From contig CAZQSB010000077.1 of the NCBI GenBank assembly GCA_964596015.1, positions 1-7,977 of the forward strand: a DNA stretch of 7,977 nucleotides. Reading direction: 5' to 3'. Under the pieces are notes generated by a model. It did not search any database. It worked only from the letters and a program-made list of their open reading frames with translations, and was not told the origin of the DNA. Position numbers and translations under genes: made by a program. Position 1 is the first letter of the stretch, and every line of letters begins with the position of its first letter. Origin of the DNA: WJMD01 sp964596015 (lineage in GTDB: Bacteria; Joyebacterota; Joyebacteria; Joyebacterales; Joyebacteraceae). Below are positions 1-5,253 of this stretch, one piece after another.

Positions 1-1
1 C

Positions 2-1711
2 GCTACCCCCACCACAGCACCGGCACCACCTGAAACACCCGACCTGAAGCAAACAATCACTCTGGCGTATGGGCCCTTACCCCCTGCGCCACAGCTGCCA
101 GTGCTGGTCCAGTCGATCGCATTGGTTCGCACCCCACCGGGCCAAGCAGCGGAGCCGGATGCACTCCAGCAAACCATTGAAACCATGCGAGCGGTGGTGC
201 CAGAGCCGCCCGACTTTCAGACCCTGGCCCAGTCGGTGGAATGGTCCGAACTCCCCGACTTCGATCCTCCTGCCTTACCCCCAGTGGTTCAGCCAGTGGT
301 GTGGCAGAATGCCGCTGCCCCTTCACCAGCAGCAGGGATGGCGGTTGTTGATTGGCAGAACGGCCAGATACCTGCCAACCCCTGGCAGGATGGCGCAACG
401 TCTCCCATTACTCCGACCTGGCAGGATGCAGCTGTACCACAGCCACAACCCCTAACGCAGCGCATCGAATGGGGAGCAGGGGAGACGCCGGATCTGCCAG
501 AGTTGTCGCCCCTCGAACGAGTGATCAATCTGGTGGCGGGCATCATTCCGGGCCTCAACCTGCCGCCACTAAGCCAGCGAGTCGATCCGGAAGGGTTTGA
601 ACCACCCCCAATTGTGCAGGCCCAGAGGGAAGTAAATCCCCGACTTCGCCCAGAACTGCAACCCCTGAAACAGGTGGTCGATCTGGTGCGCGGTCGTAAC
701 CCTAACTTCAGCCTGAATCCCCTCTCCCAGGTGATCGACCTGGTGACCGGCATCATTCCCGGACTCAACTTGCCGCCACTGAGCCAACCTGTTGAACCCG
801 CGATCGCAGGAACTCCGCCATTCACCCCCGAGCCAGTGACGCAGACCGTAAACCAGCGGGTTGGCACTCAGCCTGATGTTCCCCTGGCTGGGCAGTTGCC
901 ACCCCTGGAGATCCTGCCTCGGTACGCAGAACAGATGGGCGTTGAGCCGATAGTTGTCGAGCGTACCCCGCCCGCTACTACTCAGCGAATTGATCCGGTA
1001 ATGGGAGAGATTCCCCAGACCACCCCAGGCCCCCTGGAGCGAATCGTCAATCTGGTAGAGGGAATCATGCCGGGGGTTAATTTGCCGCCCCTAGAGCAGG
1101 TGATTAATGGGGTCCTGGGCGTCATTCCCAGCTTTAGGCCAGAGCCTGCTACTGCTGAGGCAAACTGGCACGATAGCGGGGCACCGGCAACGCCACCACT
1201 GGAAACTGCTACTCGACGGATTGAATGGGGTATGGGTTCGGTGCCTCCTATCCCTCCCCTTGAACAGTTTGCGAGGGTAGTTCAAACCGACCTACCACAG
1301 ATGGAACTCCCTCCCCTCACCCAGGCGGTGGAACTACTCCGGGGGCCACTGCCAATGCCGCCGGAACCTCCCTCAATCCCGCTCGAATTTGCCGAAGTAC
1401 CTGCGATCGCGGGCATATCGGAAACGATGCTTCCACAAATCTCTGAGCCGGTGCTCTCGCCCACCATGGCGGAGCCGCAGATCCCTCAACCGCACTGGAA
1501 CAGTGGAGGTGGGACCAGCGACAGAACCCAGGGGGCGAGTATGGGTCCAATCACGATCAACATGACTCTGAACGTGAACGCTGGCGGCAGCGGCACCCAT
1601 GAGGAGGAGTTGCGACCGCTATTCCAGCGAATGATGCAGGAGGCGGGCGATCTCCTTGAGCGGCGTCTATCCGATTTTGCCGCTGATGCCCGTCGTCGTT
1701 CCTACAGTTAA
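2..1711 (+). CDS. Phage tail tape measure protein, C-terminal part (5' end outside window)
   Basis: The frame is open to the left edge, so this is the 3' portion of a longer gene; the GTG at 101 is internal, not a start. The last ~55 residues carry the usual tape-measure ending: a beta-prone stretch (GPITINMTLNVNAGG), then a charged helix (EEELRPLFQRMM... LLERRLSDFAADARRRS). Everything before that is Pro-rich and built from degenerate units of about 17-23 residues, roughly P-L-x-Q-x-V-(D/N)-x-V-x-G-x-x-P, seen for example as PLSQVIDLVTGIIPGLNLP and PLERIVNLVEGIMPGVNLP. Tape measure proteins run inside the tail tube and set its length. The gene precedes U in P2-like order, although a regulatory cassette now separates them. 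Two HIP1 sites lie inside (800 and 1403). The family call rests on the C-terminus and on context; the repeat domain alone could be a structural linker. Confidence 0.72.
   Translation, partial: ATPTTAPAPPETPDLKQTITLAYGPLPPAPQLPVLVQSIALVRTPPGQAAEPDALQQTIETMRAVVPEPPDFQTLAQSVEWSELPDFDPPALPPVVQPVVWQNAAAPSPAAGMAVVDWQNGQIPANPWQDGATSPITPTWQDAAVPQPQPLTQRIEWGAGETPDLPELSPLERVINLVAGIIPGLNLPPLSQRVDPEGFEPPPIVQAQREVNPRLRPELQPLKQVVDLVRGRNPNFSLNPLSQVIDLVTGIIPGLNLPPLSQPVEPAIAGTPPFTPEPVTQTVNQRVGTQPDVPLAGQLPPLEILPRYAEQMGVEPIVVERTPPATTQRIDPVMGEIPQTTPGPLERIVNLVEGIMPGVNLPPLEQVINGVLGVIPSFRPEPATAEANWHDSGAPATPPLETATRRIEWGMGSVPPIPPLEQFARVVQTDLPQMELPPLTQAVELLRGPLPMPPEPPSIPLEFAEVPAIAGISETMLPQISEPVLSPTMAEPQIPQPHWNSGGGTSDRTQGASMGPITINMTLNVNAGGSGTHEEELRPLFQRMMQEAGDLLERRLSDFAADARRRSYS
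512..1099 (+). repeat. Three 66-nt in-frame direct repeats inside the tape measure gene
   Basis: Copies lie at 512-577, 722-787 and 1034-1099, spaced 210 and 312 nt. By hand alignment the first two match at 52 of 66 positions, and several differences are synonymous. Each encodes L-x-x-V-(I/V)-(N/D)-L-V-x-G-I-(I/M)-P-G-(L/V)-N-L-P-P-L-x-(Q). They are the best-preserved members of the broader ~19-residue repeat series, which points to growth of this domain by in-frame duplication. Confidence 0.85.
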
Positions 1712-1748
1712 GTCGCCCAAAAAAACGGCTGCGAATTACCCGCAGCCG
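1685..1748 (+). repeat. Long direct repeat, copy 1: tape measure 3' end plus terminator left part
   Basis: This 64-bp stretch matches 2885-2948 at 52 of 64 positions without gaps, at an offset of exactly 1200 bp. It encodes the tape measure ending D-A-R-R-R-S-Y-S-stop and continues into the A-tract and G+C-rich arm of the terminator. The two copies bracket the antirepressor/HTH pair. Confidence 0.85.
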
Positions 1749-1758
1749 TTTTTTTGGG
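1716..1758. terminator. Bidirectional rho-independent terminator
   Basis: The arms 1716-1733 and 1741-1758 are perfectly complementary over 18 bp (CCCAAAAAAACGGCTGCG and its reverse complement), with a 7-nt loop at 1734-1740. The symmetric A- and T-tracts let it stop transcripts from both sides: the tape measure gene, which ends at 1711 (+), and the antirepressor gene, which ends at 1772 (-). Confidence 0.93.
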
Positions 1759-1771
1759 TCTGGGCTAGCTA

Positions 1772-2530
1772 TTAGCTGTCCAAAGCATCCAGGGAAATCA
1801 CCTTCACGCCTTGAATCTGATTTTCAAGGACACGCTGCCATTGCCATACCTCGGTCACGATAACGATCTGCTGCGTATTCTGGTCCCAGGTTACAGCGAT
1901 CGCGATAGCCTTCAGAACGTCGCGAGACGCAGCCCCCAACTGGCCAAGAAACCGGGCGACATGCTCACAGTGCTGGAGGGGGGAGAGCTTATCTAGCTCA
2001 GCCACCACCGACCGGGGTAACACCTTCGAAGGATAAGGCCCCTGGCAGACGATCCACTGATCATCGCCAATTCCCATCGACCGAATCCAGGCCCGACAGA
2101 GATCGTTAGCCTTTTTCCCGCGACCAAAGCCCCACCGCTGGGCCAGCTCGGAAATGCCAGCGCCAACTTCAGAGAGCTGAGGAGTAGAGGCCATTGCCTT
2201 GAGCTGGCGTTCACACTCCAAAAAATAGCGGCGGATTTCCCGACCTTTTTCCGTCCCGGCCATCATCCCGAGCGACTTGAAACAGTCCACGGTGAGGTGA
2301 ATCTTTTCAGCAGGCCGACCGCCCTTAACCCCTTGCCCTTCGGAGTTTACACTCGTTTGGGTGAAAACTCGAAAATCTAATTCTGACTCAAAATTCTTAA
2401 TGAGCTTTGACTTGGCCTGTTGTTTCTTGTTATAGCCAAGCCACTGCCACGCATCATCTAGATCGACGGGATATACTTCGGCAGAGCGAACCAGGCTGTT
2501 CGCCAATTCTGGAGAAAATTCGACTAACAT
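1772..2530 (-). CDS. AntA/AntB-type phage antirepressor
   Basis: 252 residues. The N-terminal ~110 residues follow the AntA/AntB antirepressor pattern: a V-D-L-D-D-A-W-Q-W-L-G-Y opening, K-x-x-I-K-N-F-E, E-x-x-F-R-V-F, a G-G-R-P turn (70-73), H-L-T-V-D-C-F-K (78-85) and T-E-K-G-R-E-I-R-R-Y-F-L-E-C-E-R-Q-L (93-110). Such proteins generally counter a prophage repressor, by binding it or competing with it. The C-terminal half (about 115-252) matches no domain I recognise; it is Trp-rich and may decide specificity. The ATG at 2530 is preceded by GAAAGGAA on the minus strand about 7 nt away. The gene is divergent from the small HTH gene at 2668 and convergent with the tape measure gene, against the direction of the tail genes. 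A HIP1 site lies at 1896-1903. The domain call is firm; the repressor it targets is inferred. Confidence 0.85.
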   Translation of the reverse strand: MLVEFSPELANSLVRSAEVYPVDLDDAWQWLGYNKKQQAKSKLIKNFESELDFRVFTQTSVNSEGQGVKGGRPAEKIHLTVDCFKSLGMMAGTEKGREIRRYFLECERQLKAMASTPQLSEVGAGISELAQRWGFGRGKKANDLCRAWIRSMGIGDDQWIVCQGPYPSKVLPRSVVAELDKLSPLQHCEHVARFLGQLGAASRDVLKAIAIAVTWDQNTQQIVIVTEVWQWQRVLENQIQGVKVISLDALDS

Positions 2531-2555
2531 CGGTATGTTCCTTTCTAAGGGGCAG

Positions 2556-2591
2556 GGAAGCGCCGAAACTTTTGCGGGTGGAGGCGCTTCC
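2556..2591 (-). promoter_or_regulatory. Hairpin in the antirepressor 5' leader
   Basis: GGAAGCGCC at 2556-2564 pairs perfectly with GGCGCTTCC at 2583-2591 (9 bp, 18-nt loop). On the minus strand it lies 25 nt before the antirepressor start, just upstream of its Shine-Dalgarno sequence. No T-tract follows, so it is unlikely to be a simple terminator. Translational control or transcript stabilisation would fit; other phage antirepressors are controlled by RNA, but no antisense RNA was identified here. Confidence 0.55.
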
Positions 2592-2599
2592 TTTATGCC

Positions 2600-2667
2600 T
2601 TAATAATACCACGATATAACTATGGTACGATAGTAGATAGCGATATTTTTCAGGGAAGAGAGGCCAC
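2600..2667. promoter_or_regulatory. Divergent promoter/operator region between antirepressor and HTH gene
   Basis: This A+T-rich stretch between the two divergent starts contains an inverted pair TACCA (2607-2611) / TGGTA (2623-2627) and three near-repeats: ACGATAT (2611), ACGATAG (2627) and GCGATAT (2640). It is the natural binding place for the HTH protein encoded just downstream. No clean -35/-10 pair could be assigned in either direction. The HTH gene has a GAGAGG ribosome binding site at 2658-2663. Confidence 0.45.
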
Positions 2668-2886
2668 ATGATTTTACGCAGCAAGCTGTCAGGGCTAATG
2701 GAGCAAGAGGGCATTGATCAGAAGACTCTAGCCGAGCAAACTGGTCTAAGCCAGACAACCATCGGGAAGATCTATCACGGACGTTTTTCCCGCATCGACA
2801 ACCACACCCTTATCGCCCTAATAAAGCGGTTTAAGCTGCAGTCGCTGGATGGGCTGATCGAGATTGTTTGGGAAGACAGCGATTGA
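2668..2886 (+). CDS. Small Cro/CI-type helix-turn-helix regulator
   Basis: 72 residues, essentially one XRE-family DNA-binding domain. Helix 2 is QKTLAEQTG (18-26) and the recognition helix is SQTTIGKIYHG (28-38), followed by the R-I-D-x-x-T-L-x-x-L turn common in compact phage and plasmid HTH proteins. There is no extra oligomerisation or cleavage domain as in CI, so induction by RecA-type self-cleavage is unlikely. Its divergent pairing with the AntA/AntB antirepressor suggests it represses the shared intergenic region and is relieved by the antirepressor; that role is inferred. Its stop codon overlaps the start of the second copy of the tape-measure-end repeat (2885). Confidence 0.85.
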   Translation: MILRSKLSGLMEQEGIDQKTLAEQTGLSQTTIGKIYHGRFSRIDNHTLIALIKRFKLQSLDGLIEIVWEDSD

Positions 2887-2948
2887 TGCCCGTCGGCGTT
2901 CCTGCAGTTAGCCCAGCCAAAAAAAAGGCTGCGGGTCACGCGCAGCCG
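2885..2948 (+). repeat. Long direct repeat, copy 2: vestigial tape measure 3' end
   Basis: This is the counterpart of 1685-1748. Read in the same relative frame it still gives D-A-R-R-R-S-C-S-stop, although no tape measure gene lies upstream. The HTH gene stop (TGA at 2884-2886) is formed at the junction. Similarity fades after 2948, where copy 1 has its T-tract. Confidence 0.82.
2919..2947 (-). terminator. Rho-independent terminator for the minus-strand gene
   Basis: On the minus strand, GGCTGCG (reverse complement of 2941-2947) pairs with CGCAGCC (reverse complement of 2927-2933), followed by eight T residues (the A-tract at 2919-2926). It sits about 40 nt after the stop of the 2987-3343 gene. 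The opposite T-tract seen in copy 1 is missing, so it should act in one direction only. Confidence 0.75.
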
Positions 2949-2986
2949 CCTCTACTGAAAGAGCTTTTATCATTTTCGGCATAGTA

Positions 2987-3343
2987 TCACAACCTTAGGC
3001 CGATCCTGACCAGTCGCCTTAAGGTGGCTTTCTCCTCCTCGCTGAGGGCATCCCAGATGCGTTGTTTCACCTCTGGCGACTCCCCAACGGCAGCGACTCC
3101 AATTGCCAGCATTGGCCTGCTCCGGTGGCCCAGGGCATAGCGGAACAGGGCCAGGCATTCAGCTTCTGTTTCCTCGCTCCAGTGACCGTGGCACCACTTC
3201 GCAATATGGGGGAACAGCTCGGCCAGTGCCGACCCGTAGGGCCGATCGTCGTATTGATATGGATGCGCCACAGAGCTACAGCGCTTGCAGACCATGTATG
3301 AAGCGCCGACATTTACACTCTGGACTTGCTCCCAAAGCTCCAT
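2987..3343 (-). CDS. Conserved-looking hypothetical protein, 118 residues
   Basis: I do not assign a family. The protein is soluble-looking, with no signal peptide or membrane segment. A CxxC pair (C19, C22) is followed by H27, and an H-G-H cluster with C51 (W-C-H-G-H-W, 50-55) comes later; together these could bind a metal. The middle is acidic (W-S-E-E-T-E-A-E-C-L-A-L-F-R-Y-A-L-G), and the C-terminus is a helical, basic segment (E-E-E-K-A-T-L-R-R-L-V-R-I-G-L-R-L). Opposed reading frames exist over the same DNA, but this frame has the more protein-like composition and a terminator correctly placed behind it. The start at 3343 lacks a strong Shine-Dalgarno sequence; M17 is a possible alternative. 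It is divergent from the U gene and may belong to the inserted cassette. Confidence 0.65.
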   Translation of the reverse strand: MELWEQVQSVNVGASYMVCKRCSSVAHPYQYDDRPYGSALAELFPHIAKWCHGHWSEETEAECLALFRYALGHRSRPMLAIGVAAVGESPEVKQRIWDALSEEEKATLRRLVRIGLRL

Positions 3344-3344
3344 C

Positions 3345-3382
3345 GTCTCGTACTAGTGTTTTTTCACTAGGATATTAGAGAC
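3345..3382. promoter_or_regulatory. Imperfect inverted repeat between divergent genes
   Basis: CTAGTG (3353-3358) and CACTAG (3365-3370) flank a T6 spacer; further out, GTCTC (3345-3349) pairs with GAGAC (3378-3382). It occupies most of the 55-bp gap between the minus-strand start at 3343 and the U start at 3399. The upstream transcript is terminated at 1716-1758, so U-W need a promoter here or nearby; this repeat may be the operator. GATATT (3371-3376) is a possible -10 with no convincing -35. Confidence 0.45.
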
Positions 3383-3398
3383 ACTTCCAGTCGGAGTT

Positions 3399-3896
3399 AT
3401 GCGTGGTTACTTTGGTCCCCTGGACTTCGAGAATGCTTACTCACCGGTTGGCGCAGACATGAAGCAAGCCAACCTGCTACCCATTCACCGACGGGTGGAG
3501 ACTAAAGGCGTGTTGCAGTGGACCGGCTACGAACTCGACATCGTAAAGATCAAGTTCAGGTGGGATTATTACCACTGCGACCCAGCCGGGAAAATTGCGA
3601 CCGCCCAAGAGATACTTATGGCCCATGAGGCTTATCCGCTGGTGACGGTGACTGAAATCAAAGGGACAGTGTACGGGTTGCCTTACTCAGGCACCGACGT
3701 ATTTGCGAGGGAATACGTCATGAGAGAACTCACCACCGATCTGGTACTCACCGACCACTCAGGTCGCATCCGGCTGGCAGAGATGACCGCCGAGCTGATC
3801 GAATGCGTGCAAGACGGTGGCGTTGCCGGTATCGGGTTCGGCGGGGGCGGTTGGCTGGGCGGAATCGGCGGCATTATTTCGGGGATATTTGGCTGA
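3399..3896 (+). CDS. U: GpU-like tail terminator protein
   Basis: 165 residues. The central pattern is that of the P2 gpU family: a basic strand (H-R-R-V-E-T-K-G), L-Q-W-T-G-Y-E-L-D (39-47), a long strand ending in H-C-D-P (59-62), and an A-H-E-A-Y-P-L-V helix-strand (75-82). GpU caps the tail tube and stops sheath and tube growth. Compared with P2 gpU, this protein carries an additional C-terminal stretch of Gly and hydrophobic residues (about 145-165, I-G-F-G-G-G-G-W-L-G-G-I-G-G), whose role is unclear. The ATG at 3399 has GGAG only 2 nt upstream, so initiation may be weak; M21 is an alternative, but it would remove the N-terminal strand. It is the first gene of the U-X-D-V-W block, and its stop overlaps the X start in TGATG. 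Confidence 0.85.
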   Translation: MRGYFGPLDFENAYSPVGADMKQANLLPIHRRVETKGVLQWTGYELDIVKIKFRWDYYHCDPAGKIATAQEILMAHEAYPLVTVTEIKGTVYGLPYSGTDVFAREYVMRELTTDLVLTDHSGRIRLAEMTAELIECVQDGGVAGIGFGGGGWLGGIGGIISGIFG

Positions 3897-4198
3897 TGGA
3901 AATCTGGCTCTCCAATCAACACGCCATTGAAGGAACCCTGTTCAAGATGCACACGGACGGGGTGCAATATCGCATCTTTCAACCCAACGTCGCGATCCGA
4001 TGGGACCAGATCAGCTATGCGTTCTACTCCAACCCCTGGCTGGAAGAAATCCTTGTCAGAGCCAATCCCCAGTACCAGGGCCTGGTCTGGATTCCTGCCG
4101 GGGCACAGGTAAAAATCCCAGAAATAGAAACCAGGCCCTGGGTTGACCCGAACAGCTTGCCCCCCTGGTCCCCTCAGCGATCGCAGTGGAGGAGGTGA
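3896..4198 (+). CDS. X: Tail protein X (LysM-like baseplate hub protein)
   Basis: 100 residues. The core R-W-D-Q-I-S-Y-A-F-Y-S-N-P-W-L-E-E-I-L-x-x-A-N-P (about 35-58), then W-I-P-A-G-A-Q-V-K-I-P, is the LysM-like fold of phage tail X proteins. In these, the peptidoglycan-type module serves to clamp the hub to the tube. The start is the ATG at 3896, which shares its A with the U stop. An earlier in-frame start at 3803 would overlap U by about 90 nt and is rejected. The C-terminus is Pro/Trp-rich and basic. Its stop TGA lies inside the Shine-Dalgarno sequence of D. A HIP1 site is at 4177-4184. Confidence 0.85.
   Translation: MEIWLSNQHAIEGTLFKMHTDGVQYRIFQPNVAIRWDQISYAFYSNPWLEEILVRANPQYQGLVWIPAGAQVKIPEIETRPWVDPNSLPPWSPQRSQWRR
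4190..4198 (+). promoter_or_regulatory. Strong Shine-Dalgarno that fixes the TTG start of D
   Basis: AGGAGGTGA, a full match to the anti-Shine-Dalgarno core, lies 5 nt before the TTG at 4204. It supports use of the rare start codon, and it overlaps the stop codon of X, so the two genes are probably translationally coupled. Confidence 0.8.
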
Positions 4199-4203
4199 GG
4201 TAG

Positions 4204-5253
4204 TTGGTATTTTCTGGCGGCAATGCGGGAGGCGGGAGACGGCCCCGGGTGCCCACCTTCGAGGTGAGCTACAGCGGTGCCGATATCCGCGAGTTCGTTG
4301 AAAAAATCGAAGTCATTGAGGAGCTGGAGGGAAACGCCGATAGCGTCACGATGACGGTGAATAACTACGACCTTCGCTGGTACAACGAATGGAGGCCTTA
4401 CCTGGGGGATGTCGTCACCGTTTCCCTGGGCTATCGGGATGAAGCATTCACAGAGCCGGTCGATTATGAGGTAGACGAACCCACCTTCAAGATTGCGCCG
4501 GATGTGATGGAACTGAAGGGCACCGCTACACCTATCACCGGCTCATTAAGACAGCGTTACTCCAATGCTTTTGAGCAGTGGACCCTTCCCCAGTTGGCGG
4601 CGTTTGTGGCCGAGAAACATGGCCTAACGCTGGTGGGTACGGTCCCTGAAATCCTATTCGATCGCGTTACCCAAAAGAATGAGCCGGACCTGGCATGGTT
4701 GCGAAAGCTGGCCCTACGCTACGGCGTGATCTTTAAAGTTCATAGCTGCCGGTCCCTGGTGTTTTATACCGAGGAAGAGTTAGAGGCGATGCCCCCGGTT
4801 TATTTCGTGAGCCGAAAAATGCTGTCGCCGGATGCCAGCACGAGTTTTAAGCTGCAGAGCACCGATACCTACCAAATGGCGCGGGCCGACTATAAGCATC
4901 CCAAGACAAACGAATGGATGTTTGTTGAGGAGGCTACGACTAACCCGGAGGTGAGGACCCAGGACGTTCTACGGGTGACAGGCGAGCGAAACGAAAACGC
5001 GGAACAAATTGCCCTGCGCACTAGAGAGGCCCTGCGCAAGGCAAATTCCACAATTGTGGAAGGAACGATCAACGTCGAAGGTGAGGTCTACTGGCGGGCC
5101 GGGATGAATATACTTTTGCTGGCAGGGCCTGACGAGTTCGGGCCACTCATTGGAGGGAAGCATCAGGTGAGACGGGTTCGGCATACGCTGGTACCCGAGG
5201 GCGGAGCAAAACAAGGCTGGCGTTCCGAATTGGAAGTTAGGAAGATTTTTTGA
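4204..5253 (+). CDS. D: Phage late control/baseplate hub protein D
   Basis: 349 residues, in the range expected for the gpD family (relatives include T4 gp27 and the first part of VgrG). The N-terminal domain shows I-R-E-F-V-E-K-I-E-V, D-S-V-T-M-T-V-N-N-Y-D (46-56) and W-R-P-Y-L-G-D-V-V (63-71), the usual first hub domain. The middle has the family mark D-L-A-W-L-R-K-L-A-L-R-Y-G-V-I-F-K (about 162-178), and the end has W-R-A-G-M-N-I-L-L-L. GpD forms the ring that joins tube to spike. The N-terminal 17 residues are Gly/Arg-rich and unstructured. Translation starts at TTG, supported by a near-perfect ribosome binding site. The stop TGA overlaps the V ATG. Confidence 0.9.
   Translation: MVFSGGNAGGGRRPRVPTFEVSYSGADIREFVEKIEVIEELEGNADSVTMTVNNYDLRWYNEWRPYLGDVVTVSLGYRDEAFTEPVDYEVDEPTFKIAPDVMELKGTATPITGSLRQRYSNAFEQWTLPQLAAFVAEKHGLTLVGTVPEILFDRVTQKNEPDLAWLRKLALRYGVIFKVHSCRSLVFYTEEELEAMPPVYFVSRKMLSPDASTSFKLQSTDTYQMARADYKHPKTNEWMFVEEATTNPEVRTQDVLRVTGERNENAEQIALRTREALRKANSTIVEGTINVEGEVYWRAGMNILLLAGPDEFGPLIGGKHQVRRVRHTLVPEGGAKQGWRSELEVRKIF

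Noticed and set aside
101..103. GTG as the start of the tape measure gene
   Set aside because: The frame stays open back to base 2 with the same repeat pattern, and there is no ribosome binding site; the true start is outside the window.
289..867. 192-codon minus-strand reading frame opposite the tape measure gene
   Set aside because: It is an antisense shadow of the Pro-rich repeats, rich in Arg, Ser, Gly and Cys, and without a recognisable domain; the plus frame is open over the full length and ends in a known C-terminal pattern.
3067..3378. Overlapping plus- and minus-strand frames (3062-3301, 3103-3378, 3067-3312) over the 118-residue gene
   Set aside because: Only the 2987-3343 minus frame has balanced protein composition and a matching terminator; the others look like shadows.
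3803..3895. Earlier start for the X gene
   Set aside because: It would overlap U by about 90 nt and adds an Arg-rich stretch that mirrors the Gly-rich end of U; the TGATG overlap at 3894-3898 matches the D/V junction style.
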